From Serinus canaria (taxonomy: Eukaryota; Chordata; Aves; Passeriformes; Fringillidae), in NCBI RefSeq assembly GCF_022539315.1, contig NC_066315.1, forward strand, positions 16,219,649 through 16,283,648: a DNA stretch of 64,000 nt, given 5' to 3'. The translations under genes and the position numbers were made by a program. The notes beneath the pieces were generated by a model. That model was not told where the DNA came from, did no database searches, and was given only the letters and a program-made list of their open reading frames with translations. This document shows, piece after piece, positions 41,301 through 48,600 of this stretch. Within the stretch, counting starts at the first letter, position 1; each line of letters starts with the position of its first letter.

Positions 41301-41754
41301 AATTTCCAGTCAGTCTAAAAGTACATTTGAAATAATATAAAAACTCAAAGCACTTGCTATAAAAAGAATATTAAGGGACTTTAATAGCTCTGTGCCTTAC
41401 AGCTCTCTCCAGTTTTAATTGTACTGCAATTAAATTGGGATGCCTTAAAGATGTGTGGGAATACAATTCTGCTTTCCGATGAATTTTTTGTTGTGTGTTG
41501 ACTTTAATTTGTTATGTTTTTACCTTCTTCAGAACAATAACAAGTTAAGACGTCACTTAGCAGAGGCCATTGCCCACTGTTGCATGTGGGGCAGCAACAG
41601 AGTCGCCTTTGGAGACACCAAGGCTGTGGCTCCTTTAGCACGTTACTTGAAGGCAAAGGATCCGTTAGTTCATAGAGCTACAGCTCTGGCTTTATATCAG
41701 CTTTCAGAGGATCCCAACAACTGTGTCATCATGCATGAAAATGGAGTGGTAAAG
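651..41754 (+). CDS. ODAD2: Outer dynein arm docking complex subunit 2, 12 internal exons (partial gene)
   Basis: Join of 651-856, 2287-2406, 2611-2752, 14728-14874, 15143-15352, 15514-15738, 17680-17790, 18273-18427, 21900-22142, 29726-29840, 40761-40949 and 41533-41754. This gives 2085 nt, 695 codons, no stop, with every intron GT-AG and phases agreeing throughout. Residues 1 to about 145 of this part form a charged linker; from about 146 to 695 the protein is armadillo repeats, seen as repeated Gly-Gly-(Ile/Leu) helix starts followed by Leu-Leu and Ala-rich helices. Short motifs match what I recall of vertebrate ODAD2/ARMC4, for example [35 protein letters not shown] and LLTDQPEEV. The known protein is about 1040 residues, so roughly the first third and the last 40 or so residues are missing here. 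The family anchors outer dynein arms on axonemal doublet microtubules with ODAD1, ODAD3 and ODAD4; loss in humans causes primary ciliary dyskinesia. Assignment to ODAD2 rather than another ARM protein is firm; the exact join of the linker exons is less so. Confidence 0.95.
857..2286 (+). other. ODAD2 intron A-B
   Basis: 1430 bp. Open frames at 1698-1952 and 1862-2203 are overlapping, have no recognisable domain and lack a usable splice context. They look like chance. The intron ends in a long T tract (about 2252-2268) before the acceptor. No transposable element recognised. Confidence 0.6.
2287..2289 (+). promoter_or_regulatory. NAGNAG tandem splice acceptor
   Basis: The 3' splice site reads CAG then TAG directly after a poly-T tract. 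Both choices keep the frame: the upstream AG gives Gly-Ser-Asp and the downstream AG gives Gly-Asp. Which one is used cannot be told from DNA. Confidence 0.6.
2287..2406 (+). CDS. ODAD2: ODAD2 exon B (basic linker)
   Basis: 120 nt. The first base completes the Gly codon left open by exon A, and the exon again ends with GG before GTATGG, so it is symmetric (phase 2 at both ends) and could be skipped without a frameshift. It encodes a strongly basic Lys/Ser/Thr-rich stretch (for example [12 protein letters not shown]). The acceptor is a tandem CAGTAG at 2284-2289; use of the downstream AG would start the exon at 2290 and remove one Ser. Confidence 0.8.
2611..2752 (+). CDS. ODAD2: ODAD2 exon C (acidic patch, entry to the ARM domain)
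   Basis: 142 nt between a TTATTTTTAG acceptor and a GTAAGT donor; the first base completes Gly and the end is phase 0. It encodes an acidic, Ser-rich patch ([11 protein letters not shown], a plausible CK2-type phosphorylation region by composition) followed by [15 protein letters not shown]. The last part matches the conserved EYWxIQKLxKYxK lead-in that I recall from vertebrate ODAD2, just before the first ARM helix. It fixes the frame for the preceding linker exons. Confidence 0.92.
3515..3925 (+). mobile_element. CR1 LINE 3'-end fragment
   Basis: Runs from a TATGAGGAGCAGCTG block through TTTAGCCTGGAGAGAAGGAGGCTCAGGGG (split here: TTTAGCCTGGAGA, then AGGAGGCTCAGGGG), TTCAGGCTGGACATCAGGAA, and GGGCTGCCCAGGGAAG to a GATTGATTCTAC tail. 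These are the hallmark blocks of the avian CR1 3' untranslated region in sense orientation. The element is 5'-truncated like nearly all CR1 copies and sits in the intron in the same direction as ODAD2. It has small indels and no reverse transcriptase. Open frames at 3556-3941 are by-products. Confidence 0.92.
6207..6248. repeat. Perfect inverted repeat, 17-bp arms and 8-nt loop
   Basis: Left arm 6207-6223 is CTGCCCACAGCTGAGCA and right arm 6232-6248 is its exact reverse complement. Loop 6224-6231. The right arm is followed by another CAGCTGAG (6247-6254), which copies part of the left arm. The stem is too short for an ordinary microRNA precursor. Confidence 0.95.
14728..14874 (+). CDS. ODAD2: ODAD2 exon D (first ARM repeats)
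   Basis: 147 nt, 49 codons, phase 0 at both ends, acceptor TTATTTTAG and donor GTAATG. Begins [19 protein letters not shown] and continues with [11 protein letters not shown] and [12 protein letters not shown]. These fit the ARM pattern, with a Gly turn followed by a Leu-rich third helix, and match the strongly conserved start of the vertebrate ODAD2 ARM domain. Confidence 0.97.
15143..15352 (+). CDS. ODAD2: ODAD2 exon E (ARM repeats)
   Basis: 210 nt, 70 codons, phase 0 at both ends. Shows SLKILKEIS, then [34 protein letters not shown] and [10 protein letters not shown]. This is a full ARM unit plus the start of the next. The acceptor is CCCTTTATTTAG and the donor GTAAGC. An unspliced reading would meet a stop 12 bases into the intron. 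Confidence 0.97.
15514..15738 (+). CDS. ODAD2: ODAD2 exon F (ARM repeats)
   Basis: 225 nt, 75 codons, phase 0 at both ends, donor GTGAGT. Contains [20 protein letters not shown], then [12 protein letters not shown] and [14 protein letters not shown], characteristic of ODAD2. Trp occurs where I recall Leu in the mammalian [11 protein letters not shown]. Antisense open frames at 15431-15752 are shadows of this exon. Confidence 0.97.
15970..16890 (+). mobile_element. CR1 LINE 3' fragment, about 0.9 kb
   Basis: Sense orientation. Starts near GACCTGGTTGAGGGGATTGT and CCCCAACACGCTCAG, then passes through CAAGGCCAAGTGACAGGTCC, CTGGAGTGTGTCCAG, GAGGAGCAGCTGA, AAGGAGGCTCAGAGGGG, GGAACAGACTGCCCAGGGG and CTTTTCCAACCTAAATGATT to an ATTCT-type octamer tail. 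These follow the CR1 3' region in order. It is longer and less broken than the copy at 3515. It carries a roughly 29-bp palindrome-making insertion at 16485-16513. Confidence 0.93.
16485..16531. repeat. Perfect palindrome (21-bp arms, 5-nt loop) inside the CR1
   Basis: Left arm 16485-16505 and right arm 16511-16531 are exact reverse complements (core CTCTTCACAAGCTAAACTC), loop TGTGG at 16506-16510. The 14-bp word ACTCTGTGGGAGTT occurs directly at 16473-16486 and again at 16502-16515, 29 bases apart. Removing 29 bases restores a normal CR1 alignment. Confidence 0.95.
17680..17790 (+). CDS. ODAD2: ODAD2 exon G (ARM repeat)
   Basis: 111 nt, 37 codons, phase 0 at both ends, acceptor ATCTTTTTAG and donor GTAATT. 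Encodes [20 protein letters not shown] followed by [11 protein letters not shown]. The AIRTEGMI motif and the size agree with the family. As a symmetric exon, its loss would keep frame but remove one ARM unit. Confidence 0.96.
17791..18272 (+). other. ODAD2 intron G-H
   Basis: 482 bp. Nothing recognised apart from the T-rich tract before the acceptor at 18272. Confidence 0.7.
18273..18427 (+). CDS. ODAD2: ODAD2 exon H (ARM repeats)
   Basis: 155 nt, starts in phase 0 and ends two bases into a Lys codon. Contains [17 protein letters not shown], then [19 protein letters not shown], both ODAD2-like. The donor, AAA followed by GTAACA, is weak because it lacks G at +5. An unspliced reading runs straight into a stop (TAA at 18429-18431). 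The exon length is not a multiple of 3, so skipping would shift the frame. Confidence 0.96.
20267..20302 (+). repeat. (CCTGTG)6 hexanucleotide repeat in a CpG-rich block
   Basis: Six exact copies of CCTGTG. The surrounding roughly 200 bp (about 20215-20420) is GC-rich with CpGs such as GAGCCGGGG, GCTCGGGTG and GAGCGGCCG, unlike the AT-rich intron around it. It also holds AAGATGGC (20351-20358), which matches the YY1 core. Confidence 0.9.
20996..21102 (+). repeat. A-rich simple-sequence tract
   Basis: Runs of AAAAC, AAC and long A stretches ((AAAAC)n, then CAACAACAACAAC, then A16 and AAACAAAC). It is low complexity, and open frames on both strands here are artefacts of it. Confidence 0.85.
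21900..22142 (+). CDS. ODAD2: ODAD2 exon I (two ARM units)
   Basis: 243 nt; its first base completes the split Lys codon and it ends on GC of a split Ala codon before GTAAGT. Motifs are [50 protein letters not shown] and [19 protein letters not shown]. This is one of the most recognisable ODAD2 segments. It covers the equivalent of two ARM repeats. Confidence 0.98.
22524..22555 (+). repeat. Tandem duplication of a 16-bp unit
   Basis: Two exact, adjacent copies of TGTCATGATAATAAAC. A small local duplication with no further copies nearby. Confidence 0.9.
23979..23995 (+). repeat. Short (AC)n microsatellite
   Basis: About eight AC units after CATGA, followed by GAGTC. Confidence 0.85.
29726..29840 (+). 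CDS. ODAD2: ODAD2 exon J (ARM repeat)
   Basis: 115 nt; its first base completes the Ala codon opened by exon I, and it ends in phase 0 before GTAAGA. Encodes [20 protein letters not shown] and then [15 protein letters not shown], a well-conserved ARM unit of this family. It is isolated by introns of 7.6 and 10.9 kb. Confidence 0.97.
32687..32800 (+). mobile_element. Avian ERVL-like LTR, 5' part
   Basis: Begins TGTCCTGGTTTCAG, the start I recall for a widespread avian ERVL LTR family, then shows GGTAGCTGTTACAGTGCTATG and a TTTTAGTAAAGAGTCAG region, matching that family in order. The 3' limit is not clear; it may run to about 32900 or be truncated. No internal retroviral coding sequence was recognised, so it is a solo or broken LTR in sense orientation within the intron. 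Confidence 0.7.
33780..34350. repeat. Unclassified repeat-like block
   Basis: Less AT-rich than its surroundings, with many CCTGG, CTCAGAG and AGCC words and AGAAGCCAA at both 34174-34182 and 34265-34273. It reads like an old transposon or LTR remnant, but I cannot name a family. Antisense open frames at 33952-34372 have no recognisable domain. Confidence 0.35.
40761..40949 (+). CDS. ODAD2: ODAD2 exon K (ARM repeats)
   Basis: 189 nt, 63 codons, phase 0 at both ends, acceptor CTTATTTAG and donor GTAAGT. Encodes [20 protein letters not shown], then [20 protein letters not shown] and [13 protein letters not shown]. The conserved [12 protein letters not shown] and [15 protein letters not shown] type motifs make this unmistakably ODAD2. 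Confidence 0.98.
40950..41532 (+). other. ODAD2 intron K-L
   Basis: 583 bp, no repeat or RNA recognised. Ends with GTTTTTACCTTCTTCAG. Confidence 0.7.
41533..41754 (+). CDS. ODAD2: ODAD2 exon L (last exon found, ARM repeats)
   Basis: 222 nt, 74 codons, phase 0 at both ends. Encodes [20 protein letters not shown], then [35 protein letters not shown] and MHENGVVK before GTGAGG. In the family the protein ends about 40 residues later with a short C-terminal exon. Reading through the donor gives about 14 extra codons and a stop at 41794-41796, which would be an intron-retention end rather than the normal C terminus. Confidence 0.97.
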
Positions 41755-43580
41755 GTGAGGTGGAAGCTTTTTCTTATTTGGGGCTCAAACTACTGAAGAG
41801 GTTTGGCATGGTTAAAAAAAGACATCTTTAATTTGAAATAATTCTTGAATGCCTATCTGTACCTCAAATTTTCTAAACTTTATCCTAAAAATGTTTGGCT
41901 AATTAGTGAATTAGGAAACAGGATTTTGGTGTCAAAAATACTACAACTAGGTGGGTTTTGAGAATGGAAGTATGATGTGGACATTCACCTTTAGAGTACT
42001 CAACTCAGACCTAGGCTGGTAGTGGCATGACATCAGCATTTTGTCATTCTCAAGTGGCATTTGCTAAAGAAGTTGGGTTATCTTAATGGATGGTTGCCTA
42101 ACATGGCAGTAAGACGCTTAGATATTGAGTGTAACTGGATTTGAGGACAAATTAACATACCATAATATAAAGGGTTAGTTTACCTGGAGCTGTTTTGAAT
42201 TCTGAATTTACTTATAAAATTCTTATTTTAGGAGTTAAGCATAATCACATTCTGCAAAGATCTTATCTTAGAACAAAATTTTCTTTCAAAAAGATCTTTT
42301 TTAGCAAAGTTTCGTCTCACTAGTTGAAGTCAGAAGAGTTACTCCTTTGGCACAGGAGAGATGAGCATTATGGCTTTAGAGATGGAGACGTTAGGAGTTC
42401 TCAATTTTCATAAATTCCCTGAAAGATTCACTGGATACAGACCTTTCATTTTACTTGATGTTCTGGTAAATGTATTTACAGTAAGAGTTGACTTATAATG
42501 CAGTGTTATTATTAATGTTGATTTATGTCTGCGTTTATGATAGTGTACTTCAGTGTGAGCAGTTTCAATTCTGGCACAGTTAATGGTCCTGAATTATCAT
42601 GTGTTTATCTGTGCTCTGTTGGCTTTAAAGGATCCACTGCTCAAAAATACTTAAATATTCAGTTTAGGGTTCAATACTTGAACTTACTCAAATCTAAGCT
42701 ACCCTTTCAGCACTGGAGAGTAACACTTTCCTATCACAGTCACATATATTGGCTATACAGCACAGAGTAATATATGCTGCACTACAGCATTAGTATTTCT
42801 TGACTTTTTAGTCTTGCTTCTCTCTCTGTTCAACTGGCACAGTCCATTTTCTGTCCTCCTGTCATCTGTTTTCTTTCATTTTATTATGCAGATTTCAGGT
42901 TTTATAAGTTGCAGCACACTAGTTCTGATGATGCACTTTTAGAGTAATTCCACTTCACTCTAGGTTCACCTTTATTATTCAGTCCTAGTAAAAGTGTTTG
43001 GACTAATAAAAAACATTAATTTGTACTTCCAGATAAATAGGGATCTACAGAAAATGTAACAAGTTTTTAATGTTTTGTATTGTTCACAATATTCTGGATT
43101 TTTCCAGAGGTGCTGGTCCAAGTGCTTTTGCTCTGTGTTGCCAGAGCTGAGCAGATCATGGAGCAAATCAACACATGCACCATGGCAGCTCAGGGCACAG
43201 ATGACAAATCCACCAACACTTAAGAGCTTGACTCCCTTGCTGGCACTACTGGAATTACCATCAAGAACCAATAACTGGAGTTTCACAAAGGCTAGATAGG
43301 CATTCCCAGATGGCAAGGAGAGCAGGTGGAGATTTAATTGCAGAAATGCACGAGTCAGTACAGGGCTGAATCTTGCTTGGCCTGTTCAGTTGATCTGCAC
43401 AACACAGGTGAGACAGTAGTTGCAGCACACTGTTGGAACCCTGGATGCTAAGAATTTTAAACTTTCTGTGCTGAAAGGCACAGACTCGCAAGAGAGCACT
43501 GCATTTGACCTGAGGCTGTGGAGAAGGCTTCCAAAATTGATTAATAGCACTGGGATAATGGATGTCTAGTTGGTTAGAAG

Positions 43581-43979
43581 TGTGTAATATCACAGGGTGG
43601 AAAACTTAGAGTTTGGGGTTTTAGAATATAGTAATCAATATGAAGCAAGATGGAGGTTTTAAGGTGGAGACAGGTTGTTCTTCTTTACCTTCTTCCTCCT
43701 TCTTCTTCATGGGTTTGGGTGGTATTTTGTAATTGGAGAGAAAAGTCCGCATTATGGGCTTTGAGTGATCAGTTATTGGGTTAAAAGGGAAAATAATCTA
43801 GGTTTCAGTTCTTAATTGGATAGTTTCGCCTTAAAAGACCTTGTAGCAAGAGATAGCCATTTTGTGCCTTGCTGATGAAAGACTGCAGGCAGTGAGGCTG
43901 TAGCATTGATAAGAAACAATAAACACCTGAGTCTGAACACAAACTGTCATTTGGAGTGCCTTCAATCCTGACCCCGACA
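43581..43979 (+). mobile_element. Probable solo LTR of an avian endogenous retrovirus
   Basis: About 399 bp, from TGTGTAATATCACAGGGTGG to CCTGACCCCGACA (TG to CA ends). In order it shows GAAGCAAGATGGAGG, a CTTCTTCCTCC run with ATGGGTTTGGGTGG, AGAAAAGTCCGCATT, and an AATAAA signal (43918-43923) near the 3' end, a layout typical of passerine ERV LTRs as I recall them. No clean target duplication is visible; flanks are AGAAG and GAGGT. No internal retroviral genes are nearby. The family is not assigned. Confidence 0.6.
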
Positions 43980-45200
43980 GAGGTAGGAAAAACAAGCAGA
44001 GGACCCACAGCATTCTGTCTGTGCCATTGGATATCTTTGTTCAGTGCTTCACAGTAATGACAGAATGCTTGGGTGTTTGCATTCTTCTAGCCTCTCCAGT
44101 GAATAGTTGACTGAAAGCATACTTTGTAGTTATATAGAGGTTGTTATGCACAGGTTACTCCAGGACCAATCATATTTTTTCTAGGAAACTTATTTGGATT
44201 TGTTAGATTTTCTTTTTCATCTTTTCCCAGATATCTGGTGTTTCAGTGATCATGCACAGTTGGATTAATGTCACAGCCTCTGTAGTTGTGACTGGATTGC
44301 CTAATTCCAGGTGTTCTTCGGCACATGTTCATGTGCTGTGTTCACATACAAAGAATGTGTGATGCTTCAGGGAAACATTTAGCCTGTGTGAATGACACAG
44401 TTGCTGAGTGCTTTAACAGTTGGTCAGAGACTTTCTCAAAGCATAGACTTTCTGACCATTCCCTATTCAATGTGTATATACATGTTTTTGTCCAGGAAAC
44501 CAGTAATAAAATTATAAACAGAAAATAATTCCAATCAGAGTGTTGTATTTCACATTTTGCTACTGCTTCAAACATTATTTGCAAATCACAAAACAACAGA
44601 GAGCCAATGTTGGATATTTTCACCTATTTGGAACTGCACCCAAAATACATTCAATTTTGTCAAGTGAGTCTATATGATAAAAATCTTGGGAAGTCACTGG
44701 TGTATGTCAGCTGCCATGTGAAATTCTGAGGAGACAAACAGGGATTTTAGAAGGAGTTTAGAAAGGCAGTTTATGAAGTTATTCTTTTATGTTCAGTTCC
44801 ACAATCAATGTTCTTATGACCGGGAATGGAACAATGGTTATGACCTGTGACCGATGAATAAATGCTTTCTTTCTACCAAACACCAGAACATATTTCCTCT
44901 TTCTCATGTAAAAATTCATGGCTGTGCTGGAAAATAGATTTTCATTTTCAAAGATGCAGTAACATCAGTGCAGTAACAATGCAGTAACATGCATTTGCAT
45001 TTTTGAAGATGACATATGGGACACAAGACAGCAAGAGAAGTTGATAGACATCAGAGTAAGGAACAGGTATCAGTTTGAATTCAAGATTGGAGACAGCCAT
45101 CCAGAAACCAAGGAAGAAGAGAAATCCAGTGAGGATTTGGTAGTTTACAGCAGAGAAAAGCAGGAATATCAGGCAGAATTCTTTATACTTGGAGTCTGTG

Positions 45201-45610
45201 ACCAGAGAAGAGGAAGGGAAGGGAAGGGAAGGAAGGGAAGGGAAGTGAATGAGGAAGGGAAGGGAAGGAAGGGAAGGGACGTAAGTCATTTCCGTGAGCG
45301 TTTCCTGTGCTCATTCCCTTTCCTGTTCCTGTTCATTCCGTTCCTTTCCTTGCCGTTCCTTCCCTTTCCTTGCCTTTCCTTCCTTTCCTTTCCTTTCCTG
45401 TTCCGCCCTTTCCTCTTCCTTTCCTTTCCTTTGCCTTGATCCTCTCCGTCTCCCTCGCCTCTCCCCTCCCCGCTCCCTCCTCTCTCCTCTCCTCTCCTCC
45501 CTCGCTCTCCTCGTCCTCGCCTCCCTACCTCTCCGCTCCTCTCCTCGCACTCTCCTCTCCGCCTCTCCGCTCCCTCTCCCTCGCTCTCCTCGACAGATAC
45601 CAGAGAAGAG
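45201..45610. repeat. Purine tract then pyrimidine tract, flanked by 12-bp direct repeats
   Basis: From 45210 to 45278 the + strand is nearly all purine, (GGGAA)n-type. After about 30 bp of mixed sequence, 45311-45590 is nearly all pyrimidine, drifting from TTCCC/TTCCT units to CTCTCC units with scattered CpGs. ACCAGAGAAGAG occurs at 45201-45212 and again at 45599-45610. Open frames here (up to 174 residues, Pro/Ser/Leu-rich) are artefacts of composition. Confidence 0.9.
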
Positions 45611-48600
45611 AACTAGGAAAGTTCACAGCAACTGAAAGCAGCACCAAGCCATCACCAATTTCCACTCATGGAAACACTAGAACATTTCCCTTAAAGCTAT
45701 TGCAGAGAAACAATGATGTCCACCTATATTTGCCTGCTGCTGAAACTTCAGAGCAATCAAGCTCGTTCATGAAAAACAAGTCTAACTGTGAGCTAAAGAG
45801 TACAGCTTTGTTACAAGGGAGGCCCTTGTAAGACAAATTTTAAAAAGACTGCAGAGAAAATGGGAGACTAAGGAAGTGCAGTTACTTTAGTAGTGAAAAG
45901 ATCAGTGTAAACATGTTTTAAAGGGAGAAGTAAAGTCGTCAGAAGATGCCAAAAAGTATTTAAATCATTTTCCTACAGACCATGTCAAAATAATACAATG
46001 CTGCTCTGTGCTACAGTCACTCTTTTTCTTGCTGATGTTGGCAAGCTGTAGATTTGGATTGTTTCTGGAGTGAGGATGAGGGTGTAATAGGACAGGCACC
46101 CATGCAACTGCTCATAATATACCTTCTAAAAGACTTCAGGTATTAAAAAATTCAAAGTATATACACATGAAAAACATGTAGCTGATTATTCCTGGTCATT
46201 CTTCTTTCGCAAATGAAGGAAGGTGAAAGATAATCTCTCATGGAAGTTAATTTCTTCTATTGCACAAGTGAATTTCTGACTTTTTAAGTGATATAAAGGA
46301 TTTGGTTCTTTGGATGTTGGTGGTGGTGATGATGATTTCTGTGTAAAAAAGGCCTAGGAAGTTTGAATGGCTTCATCATCTAGAGAGTTGAGGCCAGTCT
46401 TTTATTATGGTGCTAATGAGACTCTGAGAAGTCTCTGAGGAGATTATTAAAGTAATGAAAAAAGTAAGAACAAGAGAAAATAAGCAGCCAAAGTCAGGCT
46501 GTAGAAGAACAAAATTAATCAAATTAGTAATTAATCTTAACTTTAAATGTTTACACAGTACACACGCCAAAGAGAAATAGTCATCCCATTCTTGTAATAG
46601 TCAAAGAAGAAGAATAGTTTTTTACTGTTTCATCTCTTTTAATTTGGACATTTATGCAAAGATAAGGCACCTTGGTTTCTACAGGCAATGTGTTCTGGTC
46701 TCCTTTGGCTGTAATGACAGTGCAGGTTCAAAGGTTAGAGCTGCACATCTATGCTGTAGGTATCTATGTTTAATGGGGTGAATCCCGTCCAAGGCAGTGG
46801 AGAACTTTTAAAAATGAGCATACAGTTCATTTCATTATTAGACAGGAATGACAGAATTCTGAATAATAGTACAATAAGAAAGAGGTATTAAAAATATTAA
46901 TTTTTCTTTTCCTAGAAGAATACAGATGAGTTGAATTTATATGCTATGATGGTGATGAAACTCAATCTGCCCAGCCGTAACTGAAGCTCTCTTTGAGTAT
47001 GATCTAATAATGCCAGATGTTTTAAATTAGTGGATCTAACTTACTTGAATCCAAGGATATTGAAAGAGATCTTTGGAGTATTAAGGATGGATTCCTTTCA
47101 TCTAACTTTGGTCACTTTTAGGTATGGAGTTTAAAGTAGTCTAAACTAAGACACCTTCTGCAAGCAATGGAAAGAGAGAGACACCTGCAGACTTATCCTA
47201 GCTGAAAATAGATGCCCAAGATATCTGCAAGGAATAGACTCATGAAAGTGCCTAATTTTCTCCACTGAATGTAGAAAGAACCTAGGTGACTAGCTCAGAC
47301 TAAACAGCTAGCTTTCAGACAGCTGAATTTAAATTAATATCCTCCTGGATGTTGATTTTCAGCAAGTCTGTGGTACAGGGGAAGTTGCAGGGCTGGAAGA
47401 GAGGTAATATGCCAACATTTCAAAAGGCCAAATAAGATTATAGTCTGGTAAACTGGACACTATTCTCACGTGACAGAGTTGTACATCCATATGTTATAAT
47501 ACTGGAAGGATCATTTTAATGACCAAGTCTGACTAGCCTTGCTCATGCAAACCAGAGACATTGCTTCATTTTTTTTCTGTTTGGAATAGAGTATATCTTT
47601 TAGAAAAACACTGACTCTTTACTTAAAAAATTCCAGCAATGGAAAATCCACCAGAGACATCATAACTTGTTCCAGTAGTTAAATACCTTCCCCATAAAAA
47701 CATTTGCACCTTATTTGTAGCCTAAAGTTTGTCTAGCTTTATCTTATGCAATTACATGTGTGATACTTTTGCTTGGTAAACTGACAAGCCCTACATAACT
47801 TCTGTTCTCATATACATTCTTATTAAAAAAATTAATTGCTTGTCTCACTGTCATATTTTTAATTAGCTAAGCAAGTGTAATCACTGATAGAATTTCTGTC
47901 TTTTTAATTCTTTAGCTATATTTGTGTGTCAGTTCTGAATCTTTAATTTTTGGATTGAATTGTGACATACTTCAGAACAAAATTCAGTATTCCAGTAATA
48001 TCTGTATGAATACTTAAATCAGGTAAAATAACTTCCCTGTTTCTATGTAAGCTCTGTTTGAACATCAGAGATTTTCATTATTCTCTTTGGCCACAGTGTT
48101 GCCCTCAAAGTTTGTATTTGGCCAATTTTCTGCTTTGATTTTCATGTTTTTCTGGAAATGGATCTGCAGGTTAAACCTTTGCATGCTATAATGTTGGCCT
48201 TCATGCACAGGAATAAAAAACCACCAGTGAATTTAGACATTGTGATATAAGATGATTTTTTTTTCAGATGATTAAATCAGATTTTATTTTTTGTCAAAGT
48301 ACTTTATAAATGTCAAAGACTTAGGTCTCATTTTTGAAAGAATAATTCAAAATTCAAAAGCAGACACAAAATGTGTTCAAGCTTTTTCTTGTTTTAGAAA
48401 GGAAGATATTCAGAGACCAACACATTGACTCTTCTTGTGCCTTTAAAACAAATATTGCCTTTCCACAGTAGAGGACTCCAGCTTTGGCAGAGATAAGATT
48501 CATTAGAAAACTGAAGGAGTTTACTGGCTGAGAAAGTGGTAAATACTTTTGAATTATGGAGACACAAGTTTATTAAGTCTGTGAAAACAATACCAGTGGC

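Noticed and set aside
43861..43932. C/D-box snoRNA-like spacing (TGATGA and CTGA)
   Set aside because: Lies within the LTR-like element, with no terminal stem. Short boxes occur by chance.
45041..45831. Overlapping open frames up to 174 codons, both strands
   Set aside because: Produced by the low-complexity purine/pyrimidine tract, which has few stop codons in any frame.
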